The notes beneath the pieces were generated by a model. It searched no databases. It was not told the DNA's origin and worked only from the letters and a program-made list of their open reading frames with translations. A stretch of 64,000 bases of DNA, taken from BP-133 sp040756995. Its GTDB lineage: Bacteria; Actinomycetota; Acidimicrobiia; IMCC26256; BP-133. A program made the position numbers and the translations under genes. Shown here one piece after another: positions 23,202 to 31,668 of this stretch (within the stretch, counting starts at the first letter, position 1; each line of letters begins with the position of its first letter). The DNA is taken from assembly GCA_040756995.1 (NCBI GenBank), contig JBFLYK010000012.1, forward strand, positions 62,001 to 126,000. The letters run 5' to 3'.

Positions 23202-25028
23202 ATGGCCGAGCGCGTGCTCGGCCTCGACGTCGGGACCAGCGCGGTCCGCGTCGTCGAGGTCGCCCTTGACCGCCCCGGTGGCCGCGGCCGCTCCGGGCGG
23301 GGTCCGACCGTCACCCGGGTCGGGGAGGTCCCCCTGCCGCCGGGCGCCGTCCGCGACGGCGAGGTGGCGGACCCCACCGCCGTGGGCGCCGCCATCGCCG
23401 AGTTGTGGCGCCAGACCGGCCTGCGCTCCCGGGAGGTCCGGGTCGGGCTGACCGGCGCCCGGGTGGTGGTCCGGGTCATCGACATGCCGGCCATGCCCGA
23501 CGAGGACATGGCCGGAGCCATCCGTTTCTCCGCCGCCGACCACATCCCGATCCCCCTCGACGAGGCCGTCCTGGACCACGCCGTGCTCGAGCCTGCCCCG
23601 CCCGGGGAACCGGGCTCGCCGCCGATGGTGCGGGTGCTCGTGGTCGCCGCCCACCGCTCGACGCTCGACGGCCTCGTGGCCGCCGTCGCCGCCGGCGGGG
23701 CCCGGGCCGTGGCCGTCGACCTCGTCCCCTTCGCCCTGGTCCGGGCGCTGCACGACCCCCGGCCGGCTTCGGAGAACGGGTCCGAGTCCGAGGACGGGGG
23801 CGTCGCGCCGCCGCCGGCCCCGGCAGAGGCCATCGTCTCCGTCGGCGCCGCTCTCACCACCGTCGTGGTCCACGAAGCGGGGCGGCCCAAGTTCGTCCGC
23901 ACGGTCCAGGCCGGCGGCGACATGCTCACCGCGGCCATCGCCGATGAAGTCGGCATCGAACTCGACGCGGCTGAGGCGGCCAAGCGGGATGAGACCGACG
24001 GGCGAGCGGCCCGCATCGTGGAGCTGCGGCTGGCCGCCATCCTCGGGGAGATTCAGAGCGGTCTGGCCTACTGGATGGCCCAGGCCGAGCGCCCCCTTCA
24101 GCGGATCGTCCTGAGCGGTGGTGGCGCCCGGGCCGGCGACATCGCCGGTCGGCTGGCCCTTCTGGTCGGCGCCCCGGTCGAGTGGGGCGTCGTGCAGCGC
24201 CTGGAGCCGCCCGAACCAGCCGCCGGAGCCGGTGCCTGGGCCGACCACACCGTGGCCGCGGGGCTGGCCCTCGGCGCCGTCGCCGAAGGGTGGCAGATCG
24301 ATCTGTGCCCGCCGGTCAGGCGGTCGTTCCGCTTGACCGGGGAGATGGGCCGGCGCCTGGCCGTCGCCGCCGCCGTCGTCGTCGTGGTGCTCGGGGGGTT
24401 GAGCGCCCGCTCGATCCTGGCCCTGCGCAGCGAGCGGAGCGATCTCGCCGCCCAGCAGAAGAAGATCGCCAAGGTCGAATCCGAGATCGGCCAGTTCGCC
24501 GACCTCCGCAAGCTGAGCAGCGACCTTGACGCCGGGCGCAAGAAGCTGCAGTCGGCCCTGGCCGGCGACGTGTCGTGGACCCGGTTCCTCGACGACTTCG
24601 TCCGCCATATGCCTTCGGGGACGTGGATCCGGTCGCTCGACGTGCAGATCTCCCCAACCAAACCAGTCGCGCCAACAGCCCGCCCGGCGTCCACGACGCC
24701 CAAGGCGGGCGATGACTCGACCTCGAAGGAGGAGGCGGGCGATTCGGGAACGGCGGCGCCCAAGGCCGGTTCGGCGACCGCGGCGAGCGGGACGGCGGCC
24801 GGCATCGGTTCGCTGCAGGTGATGGTTACCGGCCTTGACTTCCCTGACGCCGCCGACTGGCTGCGCAAGGTCGCCGCTAACCCGTCACTGTCCGGGGTGG
24901 CGATCACAGGCACTGTCACAAGGGCGGGCGAGGGCACGCAGGCCACCGTTGGCTTCACCTCGACGGCCACGATCACTTCCGCCGCCCGTTCCGACCGGGC
25001 GGCCCGGCTGACGAAGGCGGCCCTGTGA
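23202..25028 (+). CDS. pilM: Fused PilM-PilN type IV pilus assembly protein
   Basis: The 608-residue protein joins two normally separate alignment-complex components. Residues 1 to ~365 are the actin-like cytoplasmic PilM (GLDVGTSAVRVVEV phosphate loop, IDMPAMPDEDM, ADHIPIPLDE, late GGGARAGDIAGRL). A transmembrane helix at ~385-406 (LAVAAAVVVVVLGGL) is followed by a coiled coil and a PilN-type extracytoplasmic domain (DVSWTRFLDDFVRHMPSGTW). A Thr/Pro/Ala-rich insert lies at ~487-540. In most species PilM contacts the short cytoplasmic tail of PilN; here they are covalently linked. The stop overlaps the pilO GTG by four bases. Confidence 0.9.
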   Translation: MAERVLGLDVGTSAVRVVEVALDRPGGRGRSGRGPTVTRVGEVPLPPGAVRDGEVADPTAVGAAIAELWRQTGLRSREVRVGLTGARVVVRVIDMPAMPDEDMAGAIRFSAADHIPIPLDEAVLDHAVLEPAPPGEPGSPPMVRVLVVAAHRSTLDGLVAAVAAGGARAVAVDLVPFALVRALHDPRPASENGSESEDGGVAPPPAPAEAIVSVGAALTTVVVHEAGRPKFVRTVQAGGDMLTAAIADEVGIELDAAEAAKRDETDGRAARIVELRLAAILGEIQSGLAYWMAQAERPLQRIVLSGGGARAGDIAGRLALLVGAPVEWGVVQRLEPPEPAAGAGAWADHTVAAGLALGAVAEGWQIDLCPPVRRSFRLTGEMGRRLAVAAAVVVVVLGGLSARSILALRSERSDLAAQQKKIAKVESEIGQFADLRKLSSDLDAGRKKLQSALAGDVSWTRFLDDFVRHMPSGTWIRSLDVQISPTKPVAPTARPASTTPKAGDDSTSKEEAGDSGTAAPKAGSATAASGTAAGIGSLQVMVTGLDFPDAADWLRKVAANPSLSGVAITGTVTRAGEGTQATVGFTSTATITSAARSDRAARLTKAAL

Positions 25029-25699
25029 AGTCCGGTCGCCGCGGCTCCGGTCCCGCCGCCGCCACCCGCCGCTCGAGCGGCAGTCGGGCGGTGATCGCCC
25101 TGGTGGTCATGGCCGGCCTCGTCCTGCTCTACGGCTGGAACAACTTCTTCCTAGCGCCGAAGGCCGAGGCGAAGGCGAAGCTTCACAAGCAGCTGGCCGC
25201 TGCCCGCCAGCAGGAGGCCGACCTCCGCCGGAACCTGGCCGAACTCCGCAAGCTGGCCAACGACACCCAGGCTCGGGAAGCGGAGCTGGCTCGCCTCGGC
25301 CGGCTCATCCCCGCCGACGCCGACATCGCCGGCGCCATCCTGACGCTCAACGAGACGGCCCACCAGGCACGCGTGGCGTGGTCGTCATTCGTACCTTCGC
25401 CGCCGACGCCCGCCACCGGCGGGCCTATGTCCATCGGCATCAGCATGAGGGTGTCCGGCACCTTCCAGCAGATCTTCGATTACCTCCGAAGGCTGGAGCA
25501 GCTCGACCGGCTTGTCGTGGTGGACAGTCTCCAGCTGAGCCCCGGCGCGGAGGGGTCAGCGGGAACGGGCATCCAGGCCAGCATCAACGCTCGCATGTTC
25601 TCGGCCGGCAAGGCAGGCCCGGCGGCTGCGACCGCGGCCGCCGCAGGAAACACTCCAAACTCCTCCGGCACGGCCGCCCTTCCCAAGGCAGGTGGCTGA
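25025..25699 (+). CDS. pilO: PilO-like type IV pilus assembly protein
   Basis: The 224-residue protein has a short basic cytoplasmic start, one transmembrane helix (VIALVVMAGLVLLYGW, residues ~20-36) and a coiled coil (HKQLAAARQQEADLRRNLAEL). A ferredoxin-like periplasmic domain (residues ~95-190) contains ISMRVSGTFQQIFDYLRRLE, a signature of PilO. It would dimerise with the PilN part encoded just upstream, with which it overlaps by four bases (GTGA). The C-terminus is an Ala/Gly-rich tail. Its stop overlaps the next start by one base. Confidence 0.9.
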   Translation: MKSGRRGSGPAAATRRSSGSRAVIALVVMAGLVLLYGWNNFFLAPKAEAKAKLHKQLAAARQQEADLRRNLAELRKLANDTQAREAELARLGRLIPADADIAGAILTLNETAHQARVAWSSFVPSPPTPATGGPMSIGISMRVSGTFQQIFDYLRRLEQLDRLVVVDSLQLSPGAEGSAGTGIQASINARMFSAGKAGPAAATAAAAGNTPNSSGTAALPKAGG

Positions 25700-26061
25700 T
25701 GGCTGATGAACTGATGGAACAGCCCGGGCAGTCCGAGCCGGTACCGGACGTGAAGAGCCCCCGGGCGCGCAAGTTCCTCCGGCTCTTCCTCATGGCCGCC
25801 GGGGGCCTGGCCGCCCCCTGCCTGGCGCTGGCCGCCTTCTTCCTCAGCAACAGTGGGGGAAGCGACACTCCGACCGCCAAGAAGGCGGGTGTGGTGCAGA
25901 ACGGGCGGGTCACGACGACGACAACGGCTCGGCCCAAGGCGGCGGCTCCCGTCACGACGACCACCACGACGACGCCGTCAGCTCCGGTGGCCCCTCCGCC
26001 CCGCGACCCGTTCCAGCCCCTCGTGGTTCAGGCGCCGGCGGGAGGATCCCCGGCCCGTTAA
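25699..26061 (+). CDS. Small bitopic membrane protein with a PilP-like DPFQPL motif
   Basis: This 120-residue protein has a ~33-residue charged cytoplasmic part, one transmembrane helix (LFLMAAGGLAAPCLALAAFFL, about residues 30-50) and a Thr/Ala/Pro-rich extracytoplasmic stalk with runs of Thr. It ends in PPRDPFQPLVVQ. The (R)DPFxPL motif occurs in the PilP family, the lipoprotein that joins PilN-PilO to the outer-membrane secretin. No secretin gene is present here, consistent with a single-membrane cell, so it may be a reduced PilP equivalent. It begins within the pilO stop (TGATG), so it is part of the pilMNO operon. The function is inferred. Confidence 0.75.
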   Translation: MADELMEQPGQSEPVPDVKSPRARKFLRLFLMAAGGLAAPCLALAAFFLSNSGGSDTPTAKKAGVVQNGRVTTTTTARPKAAAPVTTTTTTTPSAPVAPPPRDPFQPLVVQAPAGGSPAR

Positions 26062-26078
26062 CTCGGCAGGTCCCCCGG

Positions 26079-26084
26079 TAGCCT
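26079..26084 (+). promoter_or_regulatory. Candidate -10 (TAGCCT) for leaderless aroC
   Basis: TAGCCT ends seven bases before the aroC GTG, in the 30-base gap after the pilus operon. The placement suggests that the aro run has its own promoter with transcription starting at the start codon. Confidence 0.45.
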
Positions 26085-26091
26085 GGCTTCC

Positions 26092-27252
26092 GTGTTGCGC
26101 TACCTGACCGCCGGCGAGTCGCACGGCCAGGCCCTCGTCGTGATCGTCGAGGGCCTGCCGGCGTTGTTGCCGATCACCATCGAGCAGATCGCCGACGAGC
26201 TGGCCCGCCGCCGGCTGGGCTACGGCCGGGGCCCCCGCATGCGGTTCGAGCGCGACGACGTCGAGTTCCTCTCCGGGGTCCGCCACGGCCGCACCCTCGG
26301 TTCGCCGGTGAGCATCCTGATCCGCAACACCGAGTGGCCGAAGTGGGTCGAGGAGATGTCGCCGGCGCCGGGGAAGACGGCCAAGCCGCTGCGCCAGCCC
26401 CGGCCCGGCCACGCCGATCTGGCCGGCATGCAGAAGTACGGCTTCGACGACGCCCGCGACGTCCTGGAACGGGCCTCGGCCCGGGAGACCGCGGCCCGGG
26501 TGGCGGCCGGGACGCTGGCCAAGGCGCTGCTGTCGCACGTCGGGATCTCCGTGCTGTCGCACGTGATCCAGATCGGCTCGGCCCGGGCCTCCACCGAGCG
26601 CCGCCCGACCCCGGCCGACCTCGAGGCGGTCGACGCCTCCGAGGTCCGCTGCTTCGACCCGGCGTCGGAGCAGGCGATGATCAACGAGATCAAGGAGGCG
26701 GCCAAGGCCGGCGACTCGCTCGGCGGCGTCGTGGAGGTGCTGGGCTACGGGGTGCCGGCCGGCCTCGGCTCCCATGTCCACTGGGACCGGAAGATCGACG
26801 GTCTGCTGGCCCAGGCCCTCATGAGCATCCAGGCGATGAAGGCCGTCGAGATCGGCGAGGGCTTCGACGTGGCCGGCCGACGGGGGAGCGACGCCCACGA
26901 CGAGATCCTCTGGGAGCCGGAGTCGGCCACCTATCAGCGGGCCAGCGACCGGGCCGGCGGCACCGAGGGCGGCATGACCACCGGCGCCCTGCTGGTCGCC
27001 CGGGTGGCCATGAAACCGTTGGCCAGCCTCAACCGGCCGGTGCTGCGCACCGTCGACATCGAGACCAAGGACGAAACCGTCTCCTTCAAGGAGCGGACCG
27101 ATGTCACCGCCGTCCCGGCCGCCGGCGTGGTGGCCGAGACGATGGTCTCGCTCGTGCTGGCCAACGAGGCGCTGCGCAAGTTCGGGGGAGACTCGCTGCC
27201 CGAGCTGCTCCGCAACCATCGGGGCTACCTCGAGCAGCTCCAGGCCCCGTGA
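26092..27252 (+). CDS. aroC: Chorismate synthase
   Basis: This enzyme converts 5-enolpyruvylshikimate 3-phosphate to chorismate, using reduced FMN as a catalyst. The 386-residue protein shows the family signatures: TAGESHGQALVVIVEGLPA at the N-terminus, RPGHADLAGMQKYG, RASARETAARVAAG and the C-terminal RxDVTAVPAAGVVAE-type segment. It starts at GTG 26092 (TTG 26095 is also possible) behind a likely leaderless promoter. It heads the aroC-aroK-aroB group that supplies aromatic precursors. Confidence 0.97.
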   Translation: MLRYLTAGESHGQALVVIVEGLPALLPITIEQIADELARRRLGYGRGPRMRFERDDVEFLSGVRHGRTLGSPVSILIRNTEWPKWVEEMSPAPGKTAKPLRQPRPGHADLAGMQKYGFDDARDVLERASARETAARVAAGTLAKALLSHVGISVLSHVIQIGSARASTERRPTPADLEAVDASEVRCFDPASEQAMINEIKEAAKAGDSLGGVVEVLGYGVPAGLGSHVHWDRKIDGLLAQALMSIQAMKAVEIGEGFDVAGRRGSDAHDEILWEPESATYQRASDRAGGTEGGMTTGALLVARVAMKPLASLNRPVLRTVDIETKDETVSFKERTDVTAVPAAGVVAETMVSLVLANEALRKFGGDSLPELLRNHRGYLEQLQAP

Positions 27253-27265
27253 TGAGCCCGTCCTG

Positions 27266-27814
27266 ATGGACGACCAACGCCACCTGGTGCTGATCGGGAT
27301 GATGGGGGTCGGGAAGAGCTCGGTCGGCCGGCGGGTCGCCCTCCGCCTCGGCCGGCAGTTCCTCGACACCGACAAGATGGTCGAGGAGGAGGCCGGTTGC
27401 ACCGTGGCCGACATCTTCACCACCGAGGGGGAAGCGGCGTTCCGGGCGCTGGAGGCGGCGGCCGTCCGCCGGGCCCTTGAGTCCGACCCCTACGCCGTGA
27501 TCGCCTTCGGCGGCGGCGCTGTTCTCGATCCGACGAACTCCGGGCTGGCCCGGCAGCTGGCCCTCGTCGTGTGGCTCCAGGCCCCGGCCCGGGAGCTGGC
27601 CCGACGGGTGTCGGCCTCGATGCGCCGCTCCGGCGGCACCGCCCGCCCGCTGCTGGCTCAGGGCCGGCCGCCCGAGCAGGTCCTCGACGAGATCGCCCGC
27701 CGGCGGGAAGACGCCTACCGGGCGGCCGCCCACGTCCTCGTCGACACCGCCGGCCGCTCCCCGAGCCAGGCCGCCACCGCCGTCCTCGTCGCCACCGGAT
27801 GGTCCGCGCCATGA
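27266..27814 (+). CDS. aroK: Shikimate kinase
   Basis: The 182-residue P-loop kinase phosphorylates shikimate at O3. The Walker A motif is GMMGVGKSSVG (residues ~10-20) and the shikimate-binding DTDKMVEEEAG follows near 33. FGGGAVLD carries the conserved glycines, and the lid holds a conserved Arg in the GGTARPLL region. It begins 13 bases after aroC and its stop overlaps the aroB ATG by four bases. With aroB and aroC it forms the late-pathway operon. Confidence 0.95.
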   Translation: MDDQRHLVLIGMMGVGKSSVGRRVALRLGRQFLDTDKMVEEEAGCTVADIFTTEGEAAFRALEAAAVRRALESDPYAVIAFGGGAVLDPTNSGLARQLALVVWLQAPARELARRVSASMRRSGGTARPLLAQGRPPEQVLDEIARRREDAYRAAAHVLVDTAGRSPSQAATAVLVATGWSAP

Positions 27815-28938
27815 CCGGCGAGCACCCTCCGGCCGCCGTCTCCGCCGCCCGGACGATCCGCGTCGACCTCGGTCCCCGCAGCTACGACATCGCCGTGGGA
27901 TCAGGGGTCCTCGACCAGGCCGCCGCCGCCCTCGCCGGCCGGGCCCGGGTGGCGGTCGTCACCCAGGACGTCATCGCCGAACGGTTCGCCGAGCCGCTGC
28001 TGGCCGCCCTCCAGAGCGCCGGCGCCACCGCCGAGATCTTCCTCATGGGCGACGGCGAGGAGGCCAAGAGCCTGCCCACCGTCGAGTCGCTCTGCCGCCG
28101 CTTCGCCGCCTGGGGACTGCTCCGGGGTGACGCCGTGGTCGCCCTCGGCGGCGGCGTCGTCGGCGACACGGCCGGCTTCACGGCCGCCGCCTACCACCGG
28201 GGCGTGGCCTGCCTCCAGGCTCCGACGACCCTGCTCGCCCAGGTCGACGCCGCCATCGGTGGCAAGACGGGCGTCAACCTGCCCGAGGGCAAGAACCTGG
28301 TCGGCGCCTTCCACCAACCGGTCGGCGTGATCTGCGACGTCGCCACGCTGGCCACCCTCCCGGAACGGGAGTACCGGGCCGGGCTCGGCGAAGTGGCCAA
28401 GTACGCCTTCATGGGCGACGCCGACCTGAGCGCCACCCTGGCCGACGACAGGGCCGCCGCCGCCCTGCTGGCCCGCGACGCCGCCGTCCTCACCGAAGTC
28501 GTGGCCCGCTCGGCGGCCATCAAGGCCGCCGTCGTCTCGGCCGACGAGCACGAGCGCACGGGCCTCCGGGCGACGCTCAACTACGGCCACACCCTGGCCC
28601 ACGCCCTCGAGACCCTCGGGCACTACGGCCTCCTGCACGGCGAGGCGGTGGCCGTCGGTCTGGTGTTCGCCACCGAGCTGGCCGCCGCCCTCGACCGCCT
28701 CCCACCCGACGCCCCCGACGCCACGAGAACGATGCTGGCCCGCTTCGGCCTCCCGACCGCCGCGCCGGACGGGCTGGCCGCCGCCGAGCTGATCACCCTC
28801 ATGCGTCGGGACAAGAAGGCCGCCGGCGGCCTGACGTTCGTCCTCCCCGCCCCGGGCGGCGGCCCGCTGGAGCGGGTCGACGACCCCCCGGCCGCCGCCG
28901 TCGACCGAGCCCTGGCCGCTGTCGGAGTGACGGTCTGA
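27811..28938 (+). CDS. aroB: 3-Dehydroquinate synthase
   Basis: This NAD- and metal-dependent enzyme cyclises DAHP to 3-dehydroquinate, the second step of the pathway. The 375-residue protein has GDGEEAKSL (NAD contact), GGGVVGDTAGF, the substrate segment QVDAAIGGKTGVN, and the metal-site motifs EVAKYAF, LNYGHTLAHALE and HGEAVAVG. Start ATG 27811 is chosen because it overlaps the aroK stop (ATGA), implying coupled translation. All catalytic residues that can be checked are present. Confidence 0.96.
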   Translation: MTGEHPPAAVSAARTIRVDLGPRSYDIAVGSGVLDQAAAALAGRARVAVVTQDVIAERFAEPLLAALQSAGATAEIFLMGDGEEAKSLPTVESLCRRFAAWGLLRGDAVVALGGGVVGDTAGFTAAAYHRGVACLQAPTTLLAQVDAAIGGKTGVNLPEGKNLVGAFHQPVGVICDVATLATLPEREYRAGLGEVAKYAFMGDADLSATLADDRAAAALLARDAAVLTEVVARSAAIKAAVVSADEHERTGLRATLNYGHTLAHALETLGHYGLLHGEAVAVGLVFATELAAALDRLPPDAPDATRTMLARFGLPTAAPDGLAAAELITLMRRDKKAAGGLTFVLPAPGGGPLERVDDPPAAAVDRALAAVGVTV

Positions 28939-28948
28939 TCAACGCCGC

Positions 28949-28954
28949 TAGCGT
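28949..28954 (+). promoter_or_regulatory. Candidate -10 (TAGCGT) for leaderless S9 peptidase gene
   Basis: The hexamer ends seven bases before ATG 28962, in the 23-base gap after aroB. No matching -35 is evident. Confidence 0.4.
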
Positions 28955-28961
28955 CCAAGTC

Positions 28962-30977
28962 ATGTCCTTCGATCTCGACACGTTTCTCGCCGTCCCCCGG
29001 GTCTCGGCGCTCGCTCTGTCGCCGGACGGGTCCCGCCTCGTCACCTCGGTCTCGACCGTGGCACCCGACGGGACGAAGTTCCAGTCGGCGTTGTGGCAGC
29101 TCGACCCGGCCGGCGAGGCGGCGCCCCGCCGCCTGACCCGCTCGGCCAAGGGCGAGACCGGCGCCACCTTCCTGCCCGACGGCTCCATCCTCTTCACCTC
29201 GGCCCGGCCCGACCCCGAGGCCAAGAAGGGCGAGGAGCGGGACGACCGGGCGGCGCTGTGGCTCCTGCCCGCCGGTGGGGGCGAGGCCCGCCTCCTGGCC
29301 GACCCGCCCGCCGGTGTCGACGGTGTGGCCGCGGCCCGGGACAGCGGCACGGTGATCCTCGGCGTCGGCGCCTATCCCGGCACTGAGACCCTGGAGGAGG
29401 ACGCCGAGAAGCACAAGGCCCGCAAGGAGGCCGGCGTCACCGCCCAGCTGTTCGAGTCCTATCCCATCCGCTACTGGGACCACTACATCGGCCCCCGGGA
29501 CCGCCGCCTCTACCGGATCCCGGCGCCGGCGGCCGACGACAGCCGGGCCGAGCTGGAGCTCGTCCTCGACGGGACCGGCCAGCACCTCGACGAGGCGGAG
29601 TTCGACGTCACCCCGGACGGCATGACGCTCGTCACCAGCTGGTACACCCGCCGGGGGATCACCGACCTCGGCGCGGAGCTGATCGCGGTCGACGTCGCCA
29701 CCGGCGAGCGGCGGACCCTGGCCTCCGAGGCGGACGTCGGTTTCTGGAGCCCCCGCTGCTCCCCGGACGGCCGGTCAGTCGTGTGCGTCCGGGCGGTCGT
29801 CGGCGACCCCGACCACGCCGAGCAGCTGACCGTCTGGCTCGTCGATCTCGCCACGGGCGACGGCCGTGATCTCACCCCCGACCTCGACCGGTGGCCGTCC
29901 GCTCCGCCCGTCTGGGCGCCGGACTCCTCCGCCGTCTACTTCGTCGCCGATGAGAACGGGCGGGCCCCCGTCTTCCGGGTCGACGTCTCCTCCGGCGAGG
30001 TCGCCAGGCTCTCGAGCGCCGGCGCCTTCTCCGACCTCTGCCCGTCCCCCGACGGCACGACCGTCTACGCCCTCCGCACGACGATCGGGTCGCCGCCCCA
30101 GGCCGTCGCCCTCGACACCACTGCCGCCGATCAGGAACCGCGCCCGATCCCCACGCCCGGAGTCCCGCTCGAGATCCCCGGCCGGGTCGAGGAGCTGACC
30201 GCCACCGCCTCCGACGGCACCCCGATCCACTCCTGGCTGGCGCTGCCCTCCGACGCCTCGGAAACCAACCCCGCCCCGCTCGTCGTCTGGATCCACGGCG
30301 GGCCCCTCGCCTCGTGGAACAGCTGGCACTGGCGGTGGAACCCCTGGCTGCTCGTCGAGCGGGGTTACGCCATCCTCCTGCCCGACCCGGCACTGTCGAC
30401 CGGCTACGGCCAGGCCTTCGTCGAACGGGGCCGGGGCCGGTGGGGCGACGAGCCCTTCACCGATCTCATGGCGGCCACCGATGCCGCCGTCGCCCGGCCC
30501 GACATCGACGAGACCCGGACGGCGGCCATGGGCGGCTCCTTCGGCGGCTACATGGCCAACTGGGTGGCCGGCCACACCGACCGGTTCCGCTGCCTCGTCA
30601 CCCACGCCAGCCTGTGGGCCCTCGACCAGTTCCACGGCACGACCGACCACGCCGTCTGGTGGGAGCGGGAGTTCGGCAACCCCTACGTCGACAAGGCCCG
30701 CTACGAGGCCCACTCGCCCCACCGGGCCATCGACCGGATCACCACCCCGATGCTCGTCATCCACGGCGAGCGCGACCACCGGGTCCCGGTCGGCGAGGCC
30801 CTCCGACTCTGGGTCGACCTCCTGCGCCACGACGTCGAGGCGAAGTTCCTCTACTTCCCCGACGAGAACCACTGGATCCTCAAACCCCAGCACGCCCGGA
30901 TCTGGTACGAGACGGTCCTCACCTGGCTGGACCACCACCTGCTCGGCAAGGAATGGCAGCGGCCGGAGATGCTGTGA
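28962..30977 (+). CDS. S9 family (prolyl-oligopeptidase-like) serine peptidase
   Basis: The 671-residue protein combines an N-terminal seven-bladed propeller (residues ~10-400, repeated SPDG and WSPDSS-type turns) with a C-terminal alpha/beta-hydrolase domain. The catalytic triad is visible: Ser526 in GGSFGGYMAN, Asp605 in HGERDHRVP and His637 in DENHWILKP. This is the acylaminoacyl-peptidase/dipeptidyl-peptidase layout, with no signal peptide, suggesting cytoplasmic peptide turnover. It sits inside the shikimate run but has no known role in that pathway. Its stop overlaps the next GTG by four bases. Confidence 0.93.
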   Translation: MSFDLDTFLAVPRVSALALSPDGSRLVTSVSTVAPDGTKFQSALWQLDPAGEAAPRRLTRSAKGETGATFLPDGSILFTSARPDPEAKKGEERDDRAALWLLPAGGGEARLLADPPAGVDGVAAARDSGTVILGVGAYPGTETLEEDAEKHKARKEAGVTAQLFESYPIRYWDHYIGPRDRRLYRIPAPAADDSRAELELVLDGTGQHLDEAEFDVTPDGMTLVTSWYTRRGITDLGAELIAVDVATGERRTLASEADVGFWSPRCSPDGRSVVCVRAVVGDPDHAEQLTVWLVDLATGDGRDLTPDLDRWPSAPPVWAPDSSAVYFVADENGRAPVFRVDVSSGEVARLSSAGAFSDLCPSPDGTTVYALRTTIGSPPQAVALDTTAADQEPRPIPTPGVPLEIPGRVEELTATASDGTPIHSWLALPSDASETNPAPLVVWIHGGPLASWNSWHWRWNPWLLVERGYAILLPDPALSTGYGQAFVERGRGRWGDEPFTDLMAATDAAVARPDIDETRTAAMGGSFGGYMANWVAGHTDRFRCLVTHASLWALDQFHGTTDHAVWWEREFGNPYVDKARYEAHSPHRAIDRITTPMLVIHGERDHRVPVGEALRLWVDLLRHDVEAKFLYFPDENHWILKPQHARIWYETVLTWLDHHLLGKEWQRPEML

Positions 30978-31216
30978 CCGATCCGGTCCGGGAACGGCGG
31001 GAACGCATCGGCCGCCTGGCCGCCACCGCCCGCAAGGCGGGCTGGGCCCTCTTCGCCCTGGCCTGCGTCGCCTTCGTCATCGGGCTCGTCGTCGGCCTGT
31101 CCGGACTGGTGGTCGTGGTGGTCGTGGGCAGCCTGGCCGTCGGCTCCGCGCTGCTGCTCCCGGCCATCATCGTCGGCTTCGGAGTGACCGCCGCCGAGCG
31201 CGAGGATCGCGGCTGA
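30974..31216 (+). CDS. Small two-helix membrane protein
   Basis: The 80-residue protein has a basic N-terminus (DPVRERRERIGRL) followed by two closely spaced hydrophobic helices (ALFALACVAFVIGLVVGL and VVVVVVGSLAVGSALLLPAIIVG) and a charged tail. No family is recognised. It overlaps the upstream peptidase gene (GTGA) and the downstream aroQ (TGATG), so it is firmly inside the operon and translation is probably coupled. Such small hairpin membrane proteins are common in actinobacterial operons; its role is unknown. Confidence 0.75.
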   Translation: MTDPVRERRERIGRLAATARKAGWALFALACVAFVIGLVVGLSGLVVVVVVGSLAVGSALLLPAIIVGFGVTAAEREDRG

Positions 31217-31668
31217 TGCCCTCCAAACTGATCCTCGTGCTGTCCGGGCCCAACCTCAACCTGCTCGGCCAGCGGGAACCCGACGTCTACGGCAAGGCGA
31301 CCCTCGACGACCACGTCGCCACCGTCCGCCAGACGGCCGCCGCGGCCGGCTACGAGGTCGAGCACCGGCAGTCGAACCACGAGGGCGATCTGATCGACGC
31401 CATCCACGGGGCCCGGGGCCGGGCGGCCGCCATCATTTTCAATCCGGGCGCTTTCACCCACTACGCCTACGCCTTGGCCGACGCCCTCGCCGCCTACGAT
31501 GGAGTGGTCGTCGAGGTCCACCTGTCCAACCCGGCCGCCCGCGAAGCGTGGCGGCGGACCTCAGTGATCGCCCCGGTGGCCACCGGCACCATCGCCGGGT
31601 TCGGCGGCACCGGCTACCGCCTGGCCGTCGAGGCTGTCCTTGCTCTGCTGGAGGAAGCGGAATCGTGA
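31216..31668 (+). CDS. aroQ: Type II 3-dehydroquinate dehydratase
   Basis: This enzyme dehydrates 3-dehydroquinate to 3-dehydroshikimate. The 150-residue protein matches the small dodecameric type II family: GPNLNLLGQREPDVYG (with the catalytic Tyr near residue 25), RQSNHEGDLIDAIH, NPGAFTHYAYALADAL and the EVHLSNP motif with the catalytic His in the nearby loops. It overlaps the preceding small gene by one base and the next gene by four. It completes the shikimate enzymes in this run together with aroC, aroK and aroB. Confidence 0.96.
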   Translation: MPSKLILVLSGPNLNLLGQREPDVYGKATLDDHVATVRQTAAAAGYEVEHRQSNHEGDLIDAIHGARGRAAAIIFNPGAFTHYAYALADALAAYDGVVVEVHLSNPAAREAWRRTSVIAPVATGTIAGFGGTGYRLAVEAVLALLEEAES

